From Omnitrophica bacterium RIFCSPLOWO2_01_FULL_45_10b (GTDB lineage Bacteria; Omnitrophota; Omnitrophia; Omnitrophales; Danuiimicrobiaceae): a stretch of 6,772 nt of DNA. The stretch covers positions 10,719 through 17,490 of the forward strand of contig MHFM01000063.1 in the NCBI GenBank assembly GCA_001804205.1. Reading direction: 5' to 3'. The notes under the pieces were generated by a model. It had not been told where the DNA came from, searched no databases, and saw only the letters and a list, made by a program, of their open reading frames with translations. Of this stretch, positions 1 to 6,410 are shown piece after piece. Position numbers and translations under genes: made by a program. Every line of letters starts with the position of its first letter. The stretch's first letter is position 1.

Positions 1-1406
1 ACAAGTTTCAATTTTTCGAAAATACTGACTTCGGGGCTTAACAAAGGAAGTATGCGCCGCGCATGAGGATCAAGCGCTTCGCGGGCGATAAAGAGACGCA
101 TGATTTGGCTTGTGCCTTCGATGATGGTATTAATCCGCGAATCCCGCATCATGCGTTCCGCAGCAATCCCTTCCTCTCCGCGCGCTTTCAATGAATCGGA
201 TGTTTCATAACCCCGACCGCCCCGTATTTGAACCGTGGCATCTACAATTCGCCAACTGGCTTCCGTGCAAAATAATTTTGATGCGGCCGCTTCAAGCCGA
301 ATGTCAACCTTTTTTGAATCCGCAAAGGCGGCGGAAAGCCGTGCGACGCTTTCCATCGCAAAAGTTGTGGAAGTCATCTGAGCAATTTTTGCGGCAATGG
401 CTTCATGTTGTCCGATAGGTTTGCCCCATTGAACGCGCTTGTTGGCCCATTTGCGCGTTACCGCAAGGCACCATTTCACCCCTGCTGTTACGGCGGCAGG
501 CATTGTGAGGCGGCCTGTATTTAAGGTAATCAAGGCCAATCTCAGACCTTGCCCCAAGCCAAGCAGAATATTTTCTTTTGGGACTTTGACATTTTTAAAG
601 CGAAGCAGGCCATTTTGAATTCCATTAAGCCCCATAAAACGACATCGATGCACCGTTTCGATTCCGGGCCAAGTGGTTTCCACAATGAAAGCGGTAATTT
701 GTTTTTTCTCACGGCCTTTCACAATCTTAGCAGGCGTTTGAGCCATGACGACAATGACGTCTGCAGCAGGGCCATTGGTGCACCAAAGTTTTTCACCGCT
801 CAAAATATAATGATTACCGTCTTCGGTGGGCACTGCGACGGTTGTCATATTGGCGGGGTCGCTTCCTACATCAGGCTCGGTCAGCGCAAAAGCGGAAACT
901 TCCCCCTTAGCAAAACGGGGGAGGTATTTTCTCTTTTGCTCCTCGGTTCCAAAAAGTATAAGAGGCTGCGGAACCCCGATGGATTGATGGGCCGAAAGCC
1001 ATACGGCCGTTGAAGCGCAGTAGCTTGCCACGAGATGAATGACACGATTGTAATTGACCTGCGAAAGATGAAGGCCTCCGTATTCAGAAGGGATTTTCAT
1101 TCCGAAACAACCAAGCTGCGCCAGCCCATCTAAAACTTTTTCTGGAATGATGCCGGTCCGGTCGACTTCATCCGGATCTAAATTGGCCTTAAGAAAATCG
1201 GCTACCTTTCGACAAATATCATCGCCAATTTTACGATCGGCTTCACTTTGCTCAGGGTAGGGGAAAATTAAATCCCAGCGGAAATTTCCGAGGAAAAGCT
1301 CACCGATAAAACTTGGATGTTTCCATTCTTTCTCGCGCGCCTCTTCGGCAACCTCGAGGGTGGTTTGTTTCTTTGGAATATGTTCTTCCTGCGGTGGAAA
1401 TGCCAT
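1..1406 (-). CDS. Acyl-CoA dehydrogenase family protein (3' end beyond window)
   Basis: Flavoenzyme that would oxidise an acyl-CoA to the 2,3-enoyl-CoA, passing electrons to ETF, in the cytoplasm. The frame is open from ATG at 1406 to the left edge (468 complete codons), starting MAFPPQEEHIPKK. Visible family marks are the middle-domain signature ALTEPDVGSD (174-183), KLWCTNG (206-212), the FAD-contact stretch RVQWGKPI (324-331), QIRGGRGYE (393-401) and IIEGTSQIMR (428-437). E430 sits where MCAD has its catalytic Glu376. The long N-terminal lead and the sequence continuing past the helical domain (ALDPHARRILPLL) suggest a longer form of about 600 residues, like VLCAD-type enzymes, so a C-terminal extension is probably cut off by the edge. 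No clear Shine-Dalgarno precedes the ATG. It lies 48 bases after the NHL gene on the same strand, so co-transcription is possible but not shown. Chain-length preference cannot be read. Confidence 0.93.
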   Translation of the reverse strand, partial: MAFPPQEEHIPKKQTTLEVAEEAREKEWKHPSFIGELFLGNFRWDLIFPYPEQSEADRKIGDDICRKVADFLKANLDPDEVDRTGIIPEKVLDGLAQLGCFGMKIPSEYGGLHLSQVNYNRVIHLVASYCASTAVWLSAHQSIGVPQPLILFGTEEQKRKYLPRFAKGEVSAFALTEPDVGSDPANMTTVAVPTEDGNHYILSGEKLWCTNGPAADVIVVMAQTPAKIVKGREKKQITAFIVETTWPGIETVHRCRFMGLNGIQNGLLRFKNVKVPKENILLGLGQGLRLALITLNTGRLTMPAAVTAGVKWCLAVTRKWANKRVQWGKPIGQHEAIAAKIAQMTSTTFAMESVARLSAAFADSKKVDIRLEAAASKLFCTEASWRIVDATVQIRGGRGYETSDSLKARGEEGIAAERMMRDSRINTIIEGTSQIMRLFIAREALDPHARRILPLLSPEVSIFEKLKL

Positions 1407-1436
1407 GTATAGTGTTTCGGCTAAATTTGAAAAATC

Positions 1437-1460
1437 CGAATAACGAAATGTTGGTTATTC
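1437..1460 (-). terminator. Weak hairpin at the end of the NHL gene, possible leaky terminator
   Basis: On the minus strand GAATAAC (1460-1454) pairs with GTTATTC (1444-1438) across a 9-base loop, and GGATTTTTC follows. The stem is 7 bp, AT-rich, and contains the TAA stop of the NHL gene. The T run is short and starts two bases after the stem. It could attenuate transcription between the NHL gene and the acyl-CoA dehydrogenase, but it is a poor intrinsic terminator and may be chance. Confidence 0.3.
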
Positions 1461-3476
1461 AATCTTGGGATTAAGTTCAAGTTTTGGCTTGCCCCCTTGT
1501 GCCCATGAAATCGGTTGAATCAGTTTGAGAGACTTAAACTTACAAAGTTTTGGATTTACCGTCGTGCAATACGGGACCTCAAGATCAATTTCCAATATCG
1601 AACTGCTCCCCGGTTTTTGATTTAAGTTAAACACGATGGGCAATTCCCTGCTCGGTTGGGTGAACCGCCCTTCTTTCAAATTGATAATTTTGGTTCCTTC
1701 GACAAATCGAATTTTGAAATCAACGGCTTCTTCTTGTGTAAACTCGTGATTTCTAGGCAGAAGAACATTCACCGAAATTTGGGCATTCCCTGATAAAGTT
1801 TGAGAAGGGTATTCTGTGGTTTGTAAAAATGGATTCAGCTTCTGCGTTTTAGATTCTGAACCTTTCTTAATTTCAAACGCAGCGAGTTTTCCCGAAGCCA
1901 AATCAAAACTTCGAACGGCATGATGGTTTGTGTCCGCAATAAAAAGCTTTCCACCAAATGCGTTTAAGCCTCCGGGTTCATATAAAATGTCGGGTTTCCC
2001 GGAACCGGCAAGCGTGCGTATGGTTTTGGCATTCAAATCAATGACCTTGATTTTGTCATTGTAGGTATCTGCCACATAGACTTTGCCATCAGCATAATTT
2101 ACCCCAAGAGGATGCTGAAGAAGCGCTTGCGGCCACGCGCCGTCTTTGTCTCCAAAATCAAAAAGCCCATGCCCGATAAGCGTTTTTACTTCGCGCGACT
2201 CAAGATCAACGCTTCGGACAGCGCTGACTTCGCTGTCGGCAAAATAAAGCGTGTGTTTGCCGTCGAAAGTAATTCCGCTCGGTTGAGCCAAAGCACTTGA
2301 GGTGGCTCCCCCATCAATAATACCCTCGCGGCCGCTTCCCGCAAAAAGATCAAGTTCCCCTGATTTTAAATCAAGCGACCAAATTTGATGTGCACCCGCC
2401 ATCGCGATATAAAGCTTATTATCAATTTTAACCAAATCCCACGGCGAATTAAGCGGCGTCTTAAGCGCAACCGCCTTCCCATGTCCGCCCAGCAGAACGG
2501 CGGATCCGCCGTTCGGTTTGGCGGATAAATAGCTGCCTTGAACACCTGTGCCAGCAATAGTTTTGACTGCCTTTTCCTTAAGATTGATTTCACGAATCAG
2601 ATGATTTTCCGTATCAGCGACATAAATGAAATCTCCTTCGCGAAAAACACCTTGTGGGTGATGAAATTCAGCTTGGGAAAAATTTCCGTCGGAGGCGCCT
2701 TGAATGCCGCTTCCGATTGTTTCCAGAACAGCTCCTGAATGATCAAGAATAATAATCCTGTTATGGTTGGAATCGGAAATAATAAGGCCTTTTTGATCCA
2801 CGAAGATCTTCCCCGGGAATTTTAGATCGCTTTCCACATGACCTTTTTCTTCAAGGGCTACTTCGATCGGATTTCGATTCGGCGCACCTTCTGATTCTGC
2901 CTGCTGCACTAAAGTTCCGACAGCGCGATCGAGCAAATCATAATGACCTTCGCCGGAAACCATTAAAACCACATGCCCTTTTGGATTAATTAAAACAAGG
3001 GTCGGCCAAGAGCTTACGCCATAAGCCTGCCAAAGTGTAAGAGCGGGATCGTTCACGACAGGATGATGCACTTCATAACGCAGAATACTTTGGCGGATAT
3101 TTTCGGAGTCCCGTTCATTGGCAAACTTTGCCGAATGAACACCTACCACCGCTAATTCTTTGGCATATTTCTCCTCAAGCCGTGCAAGCTCAGGAAGTAC
3201 ATGCATGCAATTAATGCAGCAGAACGTCCAAAAATCAAGAAGCACGACCTTTCCTTTGAGGCGCTCCATCTGAAGCGGCGCGGAAACATTGAACCAATCA
3301 AGCCCTTTGGGAAACTCGACGGATCGGATGCCAAGCTTTGCATTCTCTGTAAGTTTTTCTTCCAAACCATTCATATCGGATGACCCTATTTCAAGTGATG
3401 CGTTTGCATGAATATGATTAACATTGAAAACACCGATCAAAAAAACTAAAAAACCAAAAACAACCAACCGCCTCAC
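1455..3476 (-). CDS. Exported thioredoxin-like / six-bladed NHL propeller protein (NHLRC2-like)
   Basis: 673 residues from a GTG at 3476 that overlaps the znuB stop by 4 bases (GTGA); AGAGGG lies 10 bases upstream. Residues 1-26 form a signal peptide (MRR, hydrophobic core, likely cut after HANA), so the product is periplasmic or extracellular. Residues 50-195 form a thioredoxin-like fold with FWTFCCINC (CxxC = C87/C90, extra C86) and a cis-Pro at W157-P158-T159. Residues 215-535 hold six NHL blades, marked by ISDSNHNRI, VADTENHLI, IAMAGAHQI, FADSEVSAV, VADTYNDKI and IADTNHHAV. Residues 560-673 form a beta-rich C-terminal domain with a second cysteine pair, C637/C645. This order matches animal NHLRC2, whose CCINC motif is the same. 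The biochemical role of the family is not established; a thiol-redox or thiol/metal-handling role outside the cytoplasm is inference from the motif, the export signal and the znu neighbours. A 14-codon palindromic insert lies between blades 2 and 3. Confidence 0.92.
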   Translation of the reverse strand: MRRLVVFGFLVFLIGVFNVNHIHANASLEIGSSDMNGLEEKLTENAKLGIRSVEFPKGLDWFNVSAPLQMERLKGKVVLLDFWTFCCINCMHVLPELARLEEKYAKELAVVGVHSAKFANERDSENIRQSILRYEVHHPVVNDPALTLWQAYGVSSWPTLVLINPKGHVVLMVSGEGHYDLLDRAVGTLVQQAESEGAPNRNPIEVALEEKGHVESDLKFPGKIFVDQKGLIISDSNHNRIIILDHSGAVLETIGSGIQGASDGNFSQAEFHHPQGVFREGDFIYVADTENHLIREINLKEKAVKTIAGTGVQGSYLSAKPNGGSAVLLGGHGKAVALKTPLNSPWDLVKIDNKLYIAMAGAHQIWSLDLKSGELDLFAGSGREGIIDGGATSSALAQPSGITFDGKHTLYFADSEVSAVRSVDLESREVKTLIGHGLFDFGDKDGAWPQALLQHPLGVNYADGKVYVADTYNDKIKVIDLNAKTIRTLAGSGKPDILYEPGGLNAFGGKLFIADTNHHAVRSFDLASGKLAAFEIKKGSESKTQKLNPFLQTTEYPSQTLSGNAQISVNVLLPRNHEFTQEEAVDFKIRFVEGTKIINLKEGRFTQPSRELPIVFNLNQKPGSSSILEIDLEVPYCTTVNPKLCKFKSLKLIQPISWAQGGKPKLELNPKIE
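2484..2525. repeat. 42-base nested palindrome inside the NHL gene, in frame
   Basis: The core at 2495-2514 is a perfect 20-base palindrome, GAACGGCGGA followed by its reverse complement. It is enclosed by TCCGCC (2484-2489) and GGCGGA (2520-2525), with 5 unpaired bases on each side (2490-2494, 2515-2519). The unit is symmetric and exactly 42 bases, covering codons 318-331 (S318 to G331; SAKPNGGSAVLLGG) of the NHL gene in phase. The encoded stretch is a Gly/Ala/Ser-rich loop between propeller blades 2 and 3, a place that would tolerate extra residues. It resembles in-frame palindromic elements such as those known in Rickettsia, but I cannot assign it to a family. Confidence 0.6.
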
Positions 3477-4279
3477 GTCTGGAACGCCCTCTTAAAAATA
3501 AAAACGATAAAAAAAACGGCGGTTCCCGTCAATACGATTGTGGCCCCAGCCGGCAAATCAAGAAAATAGGAAACCAAAAGCCCTGCGAGGACAATGATCT
3601 CGGAAACAACAATGCTCCAAAAAACAAGCGCGCGGAAGGAACGGCTTGTTAATTTAGCAATGGAAACGGGAATAATTAAAAGTGCGCTCACTAAAATAAT
3701 TCCAAGCATTTTAATACCGAGTACCACGGATACCGCAAGAATCATATGCATGAGCAACTGAAATAAATCCGCATTAATCCCAGAAAGGTGGGCCATTTCC
3801 CGATCGAGAGCCAGCAAAGTAATTTGACGCCTCATCGCGATTAAAAACCCGCCGATGGCAACGCTCAAAGCAACCATAATGATTAAATCCGAATGTTGAA
3901 TCGTGAGGATGTTCCCGAACAAAAACCCGATCAATTCCGGCTGATAGCCGCTTTTCAGGCTGATCAAAAGAACGCCCAGGGCCATCCCGGAAGTAAAAAT
4001 AAGGCCGATGGCCGTATCAGAAGAGAGATTTGTTTTCTTTTCTAAAAAAAAAATAAGCGCAGCAAAAATCAGACTTGCGATTAAAGCTGTCACCAGCGGA
4101 TTAAAACTCAAGAGCACGCCTGCGGCTACTCCTGCGAGTGAAGCATGGGCGATGCCGTCGCTAAAAAACGCCATTCGACGCATCACCACAAAAACTCCAA
4201 GATAAGCCAATAAAGCGGACAAAAAAACGCCCCCGAAGAATGCGCGCTGCATGAACGGATAATGAAAGAGTTCTAACAT
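3473..4279 (-). CDS. znuB: Zinc ABC transporter permease ZnuB (ABC-3 family)
   Basis: 268-residue inner-membrane permease of the ABC-3 family, forming the Zn2+ channel energised by ZnuC and fed by ZnuA. It is almost entirely hydrophobic segments (for example residues 14-34, 48-79, 91-108, 131-149, 173-208, 218-240 and 246-263). Family marks are FFSDGIAHASLAGVAAG (38-54), GFLFGNIL (118-125), LDREMAHLSGI (158-168) and DLPAGATIVL (241-250). Length is normal for the family. ABC-3 permeases for zinc and manganese cannot be told apart by these motifs; zinc is chosen because the adjacent binding protein has a histidine ligand set and a Fur/Zur-type regulator leads the operon. The ATG at 4279 has no recognisable Shine-Dalgarno, and a repeat element sits just upstream. 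The 3' end overlaps the NHL gene start by 4 bases. A T10 homopolymer interrupts the coding strand at 4044-4053. Confidence 0.93.
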   Translation of the reverse strand: MLELFHYPFMQRAFFGGVFLSALLAYLGVFVVMRRMAFFSDGIAHASLAGVAAGVLLSFNPLVTALIASLIFAALIFFLEKKTNLSSDTAIGLIFTSGMALGVLLISLKSGYQPELIGFLFGNILTIQHSDLIIMVALSVAIGGFLIAMRRQITLLALDREMAHLSGINADLFQLLMHMILAVSVVLGIKMLGIILVSALLIIPVSIAKLTSRSFRALVFWSIVVSEIIVLAGLLVSYFLDLPAGATIVLTGTAVFFIVFIFKRAFQT

Positions 4280-4289
4280 GGCGAAATTT

Positions 4290-4372
4290 GGTTATCAGGT
4301 TTCAGGGATCGGGTGTCAGTGTTAATTGCAACAACCAATTTCTGAAACCTAACACCTAATACCTGACCCCTG
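4290..4372. repeat. Inverted pair of degenerate heptanucleotide tandem repeats between znuC and znuB
   Basis: The right arm (4342-4372, plus strand) reads as 7-base units CTGAAAC, CTAACAC, CTAATAC, CTGACCC, CTG. The left arm (4290-4324), read on the minus strand, has the same type: CTGACAC, CCGATCC, CTGAAAC, CTGATAA. The arms face each other around a small perfect hairpin, AATTG (4324-4328), loop CAACAAC, CAATT (4336-4340), so the whole stretch can fold into a long imperfect stem-loop. It fills nearly all of the 97-base gap, although znuC and znuB are commonly tightly packed in such operons. It resembles in style the heptameter short tandem repeats of cyanobacteria, with a different unit. No T run follows, so it is not a standard terminator. 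Confidence 0.65.
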
Positions 4373-4376
4373 CTTT

Positions 4377-5084
4377 TCAATGTTGATGCTCCTGAAATTT
4401 CACTTCTTGGCCATAAAGTTTCTCAAGCACTTCTTTGGTAATCGCATCCTTTGGTTTTCCATAACAAATAATATCGTGGTTCAGGCAAATAATCTGATCG
4501 GCGAATTTATAGACCATATTAATTTCATGGGAAACCATGACAACAGTTGTCTGATGGATTCGGTTTAAATGTTTAATGATGTCATAAAAACTTTTTTCGC
4601 CGGCAATGTCAATTTCACTCATCGCCTCATCCAAAAGCAAAAGTGTGGGATTACTCAAAAGAGCTCGAGCGATTAAAACGCGCTGAAGCTGGCCTCCTGA
4701 TAAAGTTCCAATGGAAGCTTCTTCATGAGCGATCATATCAACTTCCAGAAGGACGCGCCTTAGTTGGCGCTGATTTATTTTTTTAAAGGCGAGCTTCAAA
4801 AATTCGCCCACGGTCATCGGAACGGTGCGGTCAAAAACAAACCTTTGAGGCACATAACCAATTCGCCCGAATACTTTTTGGACTGGTTCCTGATCAACCA
4901 AAATATTTCCGCGATAAGGAATCAAGCCAAGGATAGCGTGAATCAGCGTCGTTTTTCCGGAGCCATTGGGCCCAACAACCGCAACAATTTCACCTTTCTT
5001 AATAGAGAAGTTGAGGTCGTTTAAAATGGTTCTTCCATTGTAATGTACCGAAAGATGCTCAACTTTTATTATTTTCTGGTCCAC
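4377..5084 (-). CDS. znuC: Zinc ABC transporter ATP-binding protein ZnuC
   Basis: 235-residue cytoplasmic ATPase that drives the ZnuB channel. It has Walker A GPNGSGKTT (38-46), Q-loop Q80 in YVPQR, ABC signature LSGGQ (128-132), Walker B LLLLDEA (148-154) with catalytic E153, and switch histidine H186 in VSHE. Sequence and length fit the metal-uptake ABC subfamily (ZnuC/MntB/AdcC). It ends in a short His-bearing tail, EHQH. The start is GTG at 5084: an ideal AGGAGG (5099-5094) stands 9 bases upstream, inside the end of znuA, and the ORF overlaps znuA by 26 bases, suggesting translational coupling. No nearby ATG in this frame offers a better start. Confidence 0.95.
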   Translation of the reverse strand: MDQKIIKVEHLSVHYNGRTILNDLNFSIKKGEIVAVVGPNGSGKTTLIHAILGLIPYRGNILVDQEPVQKVFGRIGYVPQRFVFDRTVPMTVGEFLKLAFKKINQRQLRRVLLEVDMIAHEEASIGTLSGGQLQRVLIARALLSNPTLLLLDEAMSEIDIAGEKSFYDIIKHLNRIHQTTVVMVSHEINMVYKFADQIICLNHDIICYGKPKDAITKEVLEKLYGQEVKFQEHQH

Positions 5085-5943
5085 TGCCTAAAGCCTCCTG
5101 TACGATGCGCGCATTGGCTTTCATTAATTCAATATAGCTTTGATCTTTTCTGCCTAAAGGATCAAGTTGATACAAGCGAAGGTGAAAATCATCAACCATA
5201 CCTTGCGCTTTTGCTTGGGGCACGGTTGTCTCCGAAAATAAAACTTTAATCTTTTCACGGGAAATAATTTCCGCCAAATTTACTAAGCGCCGCGGCGTCG
5301 GTTCTTTGCCATTTCCAGACTCAATTGAACCGATTACTTTCAAACCATAGTCTCGCGCAAAATAACGCCAGCCGTCGTGAAATGTGATCATCCGTCTTTC
5401 GGCAAGGCCGGAAAGCGTATTTTTAATACTTTGCTCGGCCTCATCTAATTGCTTTAGATAAGCGTCCAGATTCGCCTGATATTCTGAGCGCTTTGACGGA
5501 TTCGTTTCACTCAACGCCTGTGCTATATTTTTTGCAATCAATTTCCCATTAGTAATCGACAACCAATAGTGCGGGTCTTTACCTCCTGATTCCATCAATT
5601 CAATTCCCTGATCCACTGTTCGCATCTGAGCCTTTGACAAGCTCTGAGCTACCGATCTTACCCAGTCGTCCAATCCATGGCCAACCATAAAGATGATTGG
5701 AATGCCCTCAAGCGCTTTAACCGCCTGCGGTGTCAATTCAAACGTATGAGGATCGGCGCCCGGCGACAAAATCGTAATGACTTTGTTTCCTTCTCCGGCA
5801 ACATGCGCCGCAATATCTGATAAAGGAAAAATAGTGGCTGCGATCTTTTCGTCACCGGTATAACCATAGCGACTAACAATTGCGGTGGCCAAAATAAAAA
5901 TACAAATTGCAATGGTGTTAAGCGCGCTTCTTCTGACAGGCAC
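5059..5943 (-). CDS. znuA: Zinc-binding periplasmic protein ZnuA (TroA/ZnuA cluster A-I)
   Basis: 294 residues from GTG at 5943. That start has GGAGGGG (5957-5951) 7 bases upstream and gives a clean signal sequence (MPVRR, then a hydrophobic run to about residue 24); the ATG at 5979 would put non-signal-like residues in front and has no such site. It captures Zn2+ outside the inner membrane and delivers it to ZnuB. Probable metal ligands are H66 (DPHTFE), H125 (DPHYWLS), H189 (TFHDGWRYFA) and D261 (QLDPLG). A His at the third position is the zinc-type pattern; manganese-type relatives such as PsaA have Glu there. The long His/Asp-rich loop of E. coli ZnuA is absent between H66 and H125. The mature part has no cysteine. 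The 5' end overlaps zur by 26 bases and the 3' end overlaps znuC by 26 bases. Confidence 0.93.
   Translation of the reverse strand: MPVRRSALNTIAICIFILATAIVSRYGYTGDEKIAATIFPLSDIAAHVAGEGNKVITILSPGADPHTFELTPQAVKALEGIPIIFMVGHGLDDWVRSVAQSLSKAQMRTVDQGIELMESGGKDPHYWLSITNGKLIAKNIAQALSETNPSKRSEYQANLDAYLKQLDEAEQSIKNTLSGLAERRMITFHDGWRYFARDYGLKVIGSIESGNGKEPTPRRLVNLAEIISREKIKVLFSETTVPQAKAQGMVDDFHLRLYQLDPLGRKDQSYIELMKANARIVQEALGSGPENNKS
5094..5099 (-). promoter_or_regulatory. Ribosome binding site of znuC
   Basis: AGGAGG on the minus strand, a full Shine-Dalgarno, 9 bases before the GTG at 5084 and inside the last codons of znuA. It decides the GTG as the znuC start. Confidence 0.8.
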
Positions 5944-6370
5944 GGCAGAGCCCCTCCAATTGCAAAAAATGATCTTCAATATGAAATCCGATTTTTCTTT
6001 TCAAGCGGCGAAACAATCGGCTCATGGCACGCGAAATCAAATCAAGCTCGCAGGAATCAATTTCATCTGAGAGGCCGCAGCGACGGCACACCGCATGATG
6101 ATGATGGGTTGAAATGCCCCGACAAAGTGCGAAAGCCGCTTTCTTCTTTCCGTGAAATATTTCTTCTGCAATTCCGAGTTTCGTAAAATCACCCAGATTT
6201 CGATATACCGATTGAAGCCCCGGATTTGGAAGCCGGCGCCGAACTTCGGTGTGAAGTTTTTCAGCCGTCATGGCCGAGCGCCTCTTTCGAAACACTTCTA
6301 AAAGGGCGCGTCTTAGCGGTGTAAGTTTAAACCCTTTTTCCTTCAGTAACGTGAGATGCGTATCGACCAT
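5918..6370 (-). CDS. zur: Fur-family transcriptional repressor, probably Zur
   Basis: 150 residues from ATG at 6370 (MVDTHLTLLKEKGFKLTPLR). It is a DNA-binding metal sensor expected to repress zinc uptake when zinc is plentiful. The winged helix covers about 1-80, with recognition region SVYRNLGDFTKLGIAEEI (54-71). The dimerisation/metal domain has HHHH (89-92), a CRRC pair (C95/C98), H130, H134 and a second CRAC pair (C142/C145); the two CxxC pairs form the structural Zn(Cys)4 site of the family. An ATG at 6439 would add 23 residues, but the -10 box and the palindromic operator would then be coding, and the family N-terminus starts at the chosen ATG. Zur rather than Fur or Mur is inferred from the overlapping znuA gene. 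The Shine-Dalgarno is weak. Being first in the operon behind its own operator suggests autoregulation. Confidence 0.9.
   Translation of the reverse strand: MVDTHLTLLKEKGFKLTPLRRALLEVFRKRRSAMTAEKLHTEVRRRLPNPGLQSVYRNLGDFTKLGIAEEIFHGKKKAAFALCRGISTHHHHAVCRRCGLSDEIDSCELDLISRAMSRLFRRLKRKIGFHIEDHFLQLEGLCRACQKKRA
5951..5957 (-). promoter_or_regulatory. Ribosome binding site that fixes the znuA start at GTG 5943
   Basis: GGAGGGG on the minus strand, 7 bases before the GTG at 5943, inside the end of zur. It is the only strong Shine-Dalgarno near the znuA 5' end and argues against the upstream ATG at 5979. Confidence 0.75.
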
Positions 6371-6379
6371 AAGTTTTCT

Positions 6380-6400
6380 AAATGGAAATGATTTCCATTT
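6380..6400. promoter_or_regulatory. Zur/Fur-type operator (perfect 10-1-10 palindrome)
   Basis: AAATGGAAAT (6380-6389) and ATTTCCATTT (6391-6400) are exact reverse complements around a single G at 6390. The site ends 9 bases before the zur ATG. It begins 10 bases after the -10 box, so it covers roughly the transcription start and the first bases of the message, a position suited to repression. Perfect symmetry of 21 bases with this geometry is typical of Fur-family boxes, although the half-site differs from the enterobacterial Zur box. Assignment to the adjacent Zur is inference. Confidence 0.85.
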
Positions 6401-6410
6401 GTAAGTCAGC

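Noticed and set aside
191..418. Plus-strand open frame of 75 codons
   Set aside because: Antisense to the C-terminal half of the acyl-CoA dehydrogenase; no ribosome site or recognisable product.
549..1013. Plus-strand open frame of 154 codons
   Set aside because: It lies wholly antisense to the acyl-CoA dehydrogenase, whose conserved motifs are intact in the minus frame; its translation resembles no family I know.
1394..1406. Second Zur half-site (TGGAAATG) at the acyl-CoA dehydrogenase start
   Set aside because: Only one half-site core is present, inside the first codons, with no matching second half; expected by chance.
1..1406. Frameshifted or broken acyl-CoA dehydrogenase
   Set aside because: Translation of the minus strand from 1406 to the left edge has no stop or frame jump; it only appears absent because its stop codon is outside the window.
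4290..4372. Heptamer-repeat hairpin as an intrinsic terminator, or as a CRISPR array
   Set aside because: The stem is imperfect with no following T run, and the 7-base degenerate units have no spacers or constant repeat length of CRISPR type.
5944..5979. Longer znuA start at ATG 5979
   Set aside because: It places 12 residues including Cys and Trp before the signal peptide and has no Shine-Dalgarno, whereas GTG 5943 has GGAGGGG 7 bases upstream.
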